Assembly (NCBI GenBank): GCA_002784465.1
Contig: PFLE01000011.1
Location: 67,966 to 125,678 of the forward strand
Source: Candidatus Shapirobacteria bacterium CG_4_10_14_0_8_um_filter_39_15
GTDB taxonomy: Bacteria; Patescibacteriota; Microgenomatia; UM-FILTER-39-15
Length of the DNA: 57,713 bases
Reading direction: 5' to 3'
Positions 53,273-57,713 of the stretch are shown piece after piece. A program made the translations under genes and the position numbers. The notes below the pieces were generated by a model. That model worked only from the letters and a program-made list of their open reading frames with translations, was not told where the DNA came from and made no database searches. The number at the start of each line of letters is the position of its first letter. Position 1 is the stretch's first letter.

Positions 53273-54381
53273 ATATATTTAACAATGCTTTCTTCCTTTT
53301 CTAATGAATGAAGATATTTTATGATGTTATTCCGATATTGTACTTGATTTTTATAAACGTGCAATATGGCTCTACTGATATTTTCTTTTGTAGGGTCAAT
53401 TACCACTCCCAGCTTATTTATTTCGATTATTTTCGCCATCGGCCCAATATTTTTTGTTACCACTACGGGGATTAAATATTGTAAATAATCGCATATTTTC
53501 GCCGGAATGGTTTTGCTGGTATGGCTCTCTTTGCTCGTAACGAGATTAAGACCGCAAAAACAATCTTTTAGCGCTTCTTTAAATTTTTCTTTTTCTGTGA
53601 ATCCCATAAATTCTATATTTTTTTCAACTCCGTTACTTATCGCCAGTTTCTTTATAAAAAGTTCTTGATGACTTTTATTCCCTATCATTTTTAAGCTAAC
53701 AGGAACTGATTTTCTTATTTTAGGTAAAGATGAAACCACAAAATTTACTCCAGAATCGTCTCTTAATAATCCTAAAAAAACAATCTTGTTTTTTAAAACG
53801 TTACTCATATCCTGTTTAATTTTAAGCCGGTTGACAAAAAGCACATCTTTGTTGGAAGCCGATTTTCCCCAAAATTTATTTCTTTCTTCAATAATTTGTA
53901 AAGTACAATTCAAAGTTATATCGCTAAATTTACAAGCGACATAATCAAAAACAGGGAAAATAATATTATTTCCGAGATGACTCCATATCCCCATACGGAC
54001 AACATTGCCTGCCAACCAATCACCGGGAATATATAACATTTTTTTAACCAAACCAATCTTACGCAAAATTCCTACAATCGCAGCAGCAAAAGTGTTTTCC
54101 ACTATTATGGTATTTACCCGATATTTAAAACAAAAATACAAAAAAATTCCCAATACTTTCAAAAGATTCGCCACGAACATTAAGGGATAAACAAAATAGT
54201 CTATTTTGGGATTACTAAAATGAAAAGATGACAATCCTTCATTTTTAATATCGTAGTTTTTGGGTTTATATGCGACTCTTATTCCCTGTTTATTGAAAAT
54301 TAATATAATTGAATTTGGTCTATAAATAACAATGTCTTCAATAAAAACATCGTTATCAAAAGAATCCACTTTATAAGCCAA
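53269..54381 (-). CDS. GT4-like glycosyltransferase
   Basis: GVEKNIEFMGFTEKEKFKEALKDCFCGLNLVTSKESHTSKTIPAKICDYLQYLIPVVVT; TTG start. Confidence 0.72.
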   Translation of the reverse strand: MAYKVDSFDNDVFIEDIVIYRPNSIILIFNKQGIRVAYKPKNYDIKNEGLSSFHFSNPKIDYFVYPLMFVANLLKVLGIFLYFCFKYRVNTIIVENTFAAAIVGILRKIGLVKKMLYIPGDWLAGNVVRMGIWSHLGNNIIFPVFDYVACKFSDITLNCTLQIIEERNKFWGKSASNKDVLFVNRLKIKQDMSNVLKNKIVFLGLLRDDSGVNFVVSSLPKIRKSVPVSLKMIGNKSHQELFIKKLAISNGVEKNIEFMGFTEKEKFKEALKDCFCGLNLVTSKESHTSKTIPAKICDYLQYLIPVVVTKNIGPMAKIIEINKLGVVIDPTKENISRAILHVYKNQVQYRNNIIKYLHSLEKEESIVKYI

Positions 54382-54398
54382 AACTGCTATTTCTTTTC

Positions 54399-55352
54399 TT
54401 ATTTGATATCTCCTTTACCAAACCCTACCAAACTTTTAATAATGTAATTAGGTCTATTCCTTGTTTGCCGGTAAATTGCACCGATATATAATCCCAAAAC
54501 GCCGATGGTTAAAAGTTGTATTCCTCCCAAAAAAAACATCGTAGCCATAATCGCCGACCATCCCGGCAAGTTTAAATTAAAAAGTTTCATTATAAAAATT
54601 ATTGCTAAATACAAAAACGCGCCCATAGAAACTAAAAAACCCAATAGTAATGAGATTTTTAAAGGTGCGTCGGAAAAAGAAATTAAAGCAGATTCTAAAA
54701 AGTTATCAATCACTTTACGGCTGTAAATCGGAAATTTTGTTTTGCCTCCCCAACGGGCATCGCGATGGTAGAAAACTTGCGCCTGTTTAAAACCCACCAA
54801 CGAAACCAAGCCCCTGATAAAAGGCTTTTCTTCCTCAAGTTTAATCAACTCATTAACCGCCTTTCTCGATAACAACTTAAAATCGCCCGCATTAGGCGTG
54901 ATCTTAATATCTGAAACCGATTTTAAAAGAAAGTAACCCACTTTTGTCAACCATAGCTTTATGGGGTGTTCACCGGCGCGGGTAATCCTCACGGTATTCA
55001 CAATTTCAGTATCTTGGCTTTCTTTCCAAGCTGTTATTAACTTCGGAATTAATTCGGGAGGATCCTGTAAGTCGGCATCCATATAAATGACTGCATCTCC
55101 GCAAGTGTGTTTCAATCCCGCCATTACGCAACCCCCCACCCCAAAATTGCGGGACATGTTAATTATTTTTATATCTTTATGTCCCCGAGCCGCTTTTTTT
55201 AATAATACCAAAGAGTTATCTATTGAATCGTCATTTACAAAAATTAACTCATAATTCTTTTTATATATTGCCAAGGAAGCACGCAACCGTTGAATTAATT
55301 CCGGAATCACTTTTTCTTCGTTATAAAATGATAAAACTACTGAAATAAACAT
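54399..55352 (-). CDS. GT2 polyprenyl-phosphate glycosyltransferase (GtrB/DPM1-like, two C-terminal TMs)
   Basis: MFISVVLSFYNEEKVIPELIQRL, FVNDDSIDNSLVLL, NMSRNFGVGGCVMAGLKHTCGDAVIYMDADLQDPPELIPKL. Confidence 0.93.
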   Translation of the reverse strand: MFISVVLSFYNEEKVIPELIQRLRASLAIYKKNYELIFVNDDSIDNSLVLLKKAARGHKDIKIINMSRNFGVGGCVMAGLKHTCGDAVIYMDADLQDPPELIPKLITAWKESQDTEIVNTVRITRAGEHPIKLWLTKVGYFLLKSVSDIKITPNAGDFKLLSRKAVNELIKLEEEKPFIRGLVSLVGFKQAQVFYHRDARWGGKTKFPIYSRKVIDNFLESALISFSDAPLKISLLLGFLVSMGAFLYLAIIFIMKLFNLNLPGWSAIMATMFFLGGIQLLTIGVLGLYIGAIYRQTRNRPNYIIKSLVGFGKGDIK

Positions 55353-57550
55353 TAAAAACTAGGAGGCTCCTTTCTTTCTTTTCGCCAATAAGCCCGTAAC
55401 CAATGAAAAAAAACTATCATAATAATAAAATAAGAACCTACCAACGTATAAGGGATAAACGGAGGAGAAAATTGGAATTTAATATTGGACCGTCCTTCCG
55501 AAACCAATACTGCTTTAAAACCAAACAGATTAGAAAGGGCAACGTTTTTGCCGTTAATTGTGGCAGTCCAATATGGAAAAAACGCGTCACGCCAAAAGAA
55601 AAGAGATTCCTCCGGGGAAAAAATGTTCAATTCCAAAGTATTATAAGTTTGATGAACTATCCTTACCGATCCTTTCAAGCCTTGATCGCTTATCAACTTT
55701 TCAAAGATATCATTAAATTCCACCAATAGTTTTGGGTTATTCGAGTTACCACTTGTAAAAAATTTTGATAAAAGTGAGGAGTTTGCCTCGTAAAGAGCCA
55801 TTTGGGGAAGTGAAGCCAGGTCTTCTCCGTTTTGCTTCAAGTCCCGCAGTGACTTTAATTCTAAAATCGTTGAAGCTACAAAACTACCGGGGTTGGCACT
55901 TCCAAACCCGACGGAATAGGCTGGCGATTCGTTTTTGAATGAAGATCCTTTATTAAAAAGAAACGACCTAACATGCCAAAAGGCAATCGTAGAAATATCA
56001 ATAAAAACTAACAATAATAATAGCATAAAGATCCGAGATACTTGTTCACGACTATTAGCCATTCCTAACCAAATCAACACAATGCCGTAAAACAAGACCA
56101 TCGTTAACATAAAACCAAACATAAATGTTGACGATGCGGAATTTCCATAAACAATAGAAAAAAGCCCTATTGAAAAAATTGAAGTAACTGAAAAAATTAG
56201 AACCAGCATCCGTCTTTTAAATTTATTCGCCTCCAATAGCACCTCTGCTCCCAGTCCTATTCCAAAGATAATCAAAAGGAATAATCCCAGACGAAAAAAG
56301 GTATCACTATAATGATTAACGGCTCGAAGGGGCGTTTCCCAAAGCAAAACGGAACTAAATAGGGGACTATATCCGGATAAGACCACAACTGTTGAGCTTA
56401 TGACAATTAAGATAAATAGTCTGACTCGCCAAACAGATTTACTAAAGAAGAGACCAATGATAAGAAGCGGAAGCGCCAATAGTCCTAAATAGACATAAGC
56501 AACATGGTCTTTGCCAGATAAGGGAGCTTGCGGATAACTAAACAATTGCCAAGTGCCATTAGTCCACTCGAATCCGACAGCTGGTGTGGAAATAGCCAAA
56601 ATCTCCATCGGGTTCCCCGGACGAAGCTGATCATAAGTATATGTTCTTTGACCGATAGTCGATCTGACGATATTCGACCCCTGTAAGTAAGTAAAAAGGG
56701 CAGTTGACATGCAGACAAAAAATAAGATCGTGGCAATAATCCATGTTTTTCTAGAAACACTTCTAATGATTTGTCTTATTGATGTCGATGGCGGTAACGT
56801 TGCGAAGCAAACAATTATAAATAAAGGAATAAAGACAATATTCCAATATAAAAAAAGATGATTAAGGGAAACTGCTAATATTAAAGTCGAAAGGACCAAA
56901 GCCAAAAAATTAATTTTATTTTGCTTTTTAAGAAATTTTAAAAAAGCGGTTGCAAAGAAAAGACCATAGGCCGTTTGGACTAGTCCATCGTCGCTAAGAT
57001 TCAAAATTATGCCCGGCGAAAAACTAACCAATATCAGGACCAACGAAATAACGAGATTTTTAGTAAATATCTGCCTGGCCAGAAGTAGCGCTCCAACTGA
57101 AAAAAGCGCAGGAATTAAAAAACCGCAGTAGATAACGTAGAGAGTATGAAATGAAGAAATGTTTATTCGGAAAAGTCCCAAAAGCCAAAAAATAAAAGCC
57201 AATACGGCGAATAACGGGTGGGTAATATTGACCCCAAGAATTGAAAAATAATAGATTGGAAAACCGGTACCAAGATTGGGATTCCACCATGCAAATTCGT
57301 GAAAGTAATTGAGAGCGTTCAAATTATCACGGAAAAAGCTGAATAAACTGGATACGTCATGATACAGTGTTTTATTAACTAGAAAATTGCCCCAAAGAAC
57401 TACTCCCGAAAAAATATTTAAAACTAAAAGTAAAAGTAATTGCCAACCAAAAAAATTATTGTCTTTTAATAATTTTTTTAGTAACGATTTGGTAGGTAAT
57501 CGATTCCAAAAAGAAACTAAGATTTTTTTTAAATTAATTTTTATTTTCAT
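55352..57550 (-). CDS. YfhO-like multi-TM (GT-C-like) membrane protein
   Basis: Many TMs; C-terminal FFPYWTATINGKNVALSNLFGFKAVLVSEGRSNIKFQFSPPFIPYTLVGSYF. MKIKINLK start at 57550 likely. Confidence 0.75.
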   Translation of the reverse strand: MKIKINLKKILVSFWNRLPTKSLLKKLLKDNNFFGWQLLLLLVLNIFSGVVLWGNFLVNKTLYHDVSSLFSFFRDNLNALNYFHEFAWWNPNLGTGFPIYYFSILGVNITHPLFAVLAFIFWLLGLFRINISSFHTLYVIYCGFLIPALFSVGALLLARQIFTKNLVISLVLILVSFSPGIILNLSDDGLVQTAYGLFFATAFLKFLKKQNKINFLALVLSTLILAVSLNHLFLYWNIVFIPLFIIVCFATLPPSTSIRQIIRSVSRKTWIIATILFFVCMSTALFTYLQGSNIVRSTIGQRTYTYDQLRPGNPMEILAISTPAVGFEWTNGTWQLFSYPQAPLSGKDHVAYVYLGLLALPLLIIGLFFSKSVWRVRLFILIVISSTVVVLSGYSPLFSSVLLWETPLRAVNHYSDTFFRLGLFLLIIFGIGLGAEVLLEANKFKRRMLVLIFSVTSIFSIGLFSIVYGNSASSTFMFGFMLTMVLFYGIVLIWLGMANSREQVSRIFMLLLLLVFIDISTIAFWHVRSFLFNKGSSFKNESPAYSVGFGSANPGSFVASTILELKSLRDLKQNGEDLASLPQMALYEANSSLLSKFFTSGNSNNPKLLVEFNDIFEKLISDQGLKGSVRIVHQTYNTLELNIFSPEESLFFWRDAFFPYWTATINGKNVALSNLFGFKAVLVSEGRSNIKFQFSPPFIPYTLVGSYFIIMIVFFHWLRAYWRKERKEPPSF

Positions 57551-57713
57551 AAAGTGTAAGCGGGCCAAAGAAATTTGATACCATTGTCCGGTCAAGAATA
57601 ACTGTTAATTCATTGATATTTTCTTTGTGAACATATCCAAACCAAGGACAAGTATCTTGATTAAGTAAAACTTTCTTAATACTGTAAAACCCTAATAACT
57701 TTTGATAGCCTTC
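57534..57713 (-). CDS. C-terminal end of an unidentified protein (runs off the right edge)
   Basis: Open from the edge: EGYQKLLGFYSIKKVLLNQDTCPWFGYVHKENINELTVILDRTMVSNFFGPLTLYENKN*; overlaps the next start by 17 nt. Confidence 0.6.
   Translation of the reverse strand, partial: EGYQKLLGFYSIKKVLLNQDTCPWFGYVHKENINELTVILDRTMVSNFFGPLTLYENKN

Noticed and set aside
1-57713. tRNA, rRNA or other structured ncRNA genes
   Set aside because: Intergenic gaps are mostly under 150 bp and none read as cloverleaf or rRNA-like; a covariance-model search could still find small ncRNAs.

Overview
This 57.7-kb window is almost entirely minus-strand coding, AT-rich and low in rRNA/tRNA signal. Its gene style suggests a Patescibacteria/CPR (Microgenomates-like) genome; that lineage is inference. 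From right to left on the minus strand it holds: (i) a ~41-kb surface-glycan locus (about 57.7-16.0 kb). The locus has a near-complete GDP-heptose pathway (GmhA, HddA, an HddC-GmhB fusion), a split transketolase, two SDR epimerases, a DegT-fold enzyme with His in place of the PLP lysine, a B12-binding radical SAM enzyme, many GT2/GT4/GT-C enzymes, a Wzx-like flippase, a Wzy/ligase-like protein, ManC and a WbaP-type phosphoglycosyltransferase; (ii) DUF4012, recO and glyS; (iii) a compact dcw cluster mraZ-ftsL-ftsI-mraY-ftsW-murG-ftsQ-ftsA-ftsZ with no rsmH or murB-F/ddl; (iv) a RAYT/REP-type transposase flanked by hairpins; (v) the start of ileS. The main unexplained signals are: (1) two four-helix-bundle (S23/IVP-like) ORFs, each enclosed by inverted arrays of degenerate 7-8 bp repeats, with the same arrays recurring in frame inside at least five neighbouring genes; (2) the only plus-strand gene (DHH phosphoesterase), bracketed by direct copies of a conserved-core, variable-stem hairpin element, one relative of which has its 15-bp stem exactly inverted; (3) a recurrent TATAAT-N6-start arrangement suggesting leaderless transcripts; (4) a GIY-YIG nuclease gene sitting between an intact gene 3' end and a second diverged copy of that 3' end. 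All calls come from reading sequence and supplied translations. No database search was run.
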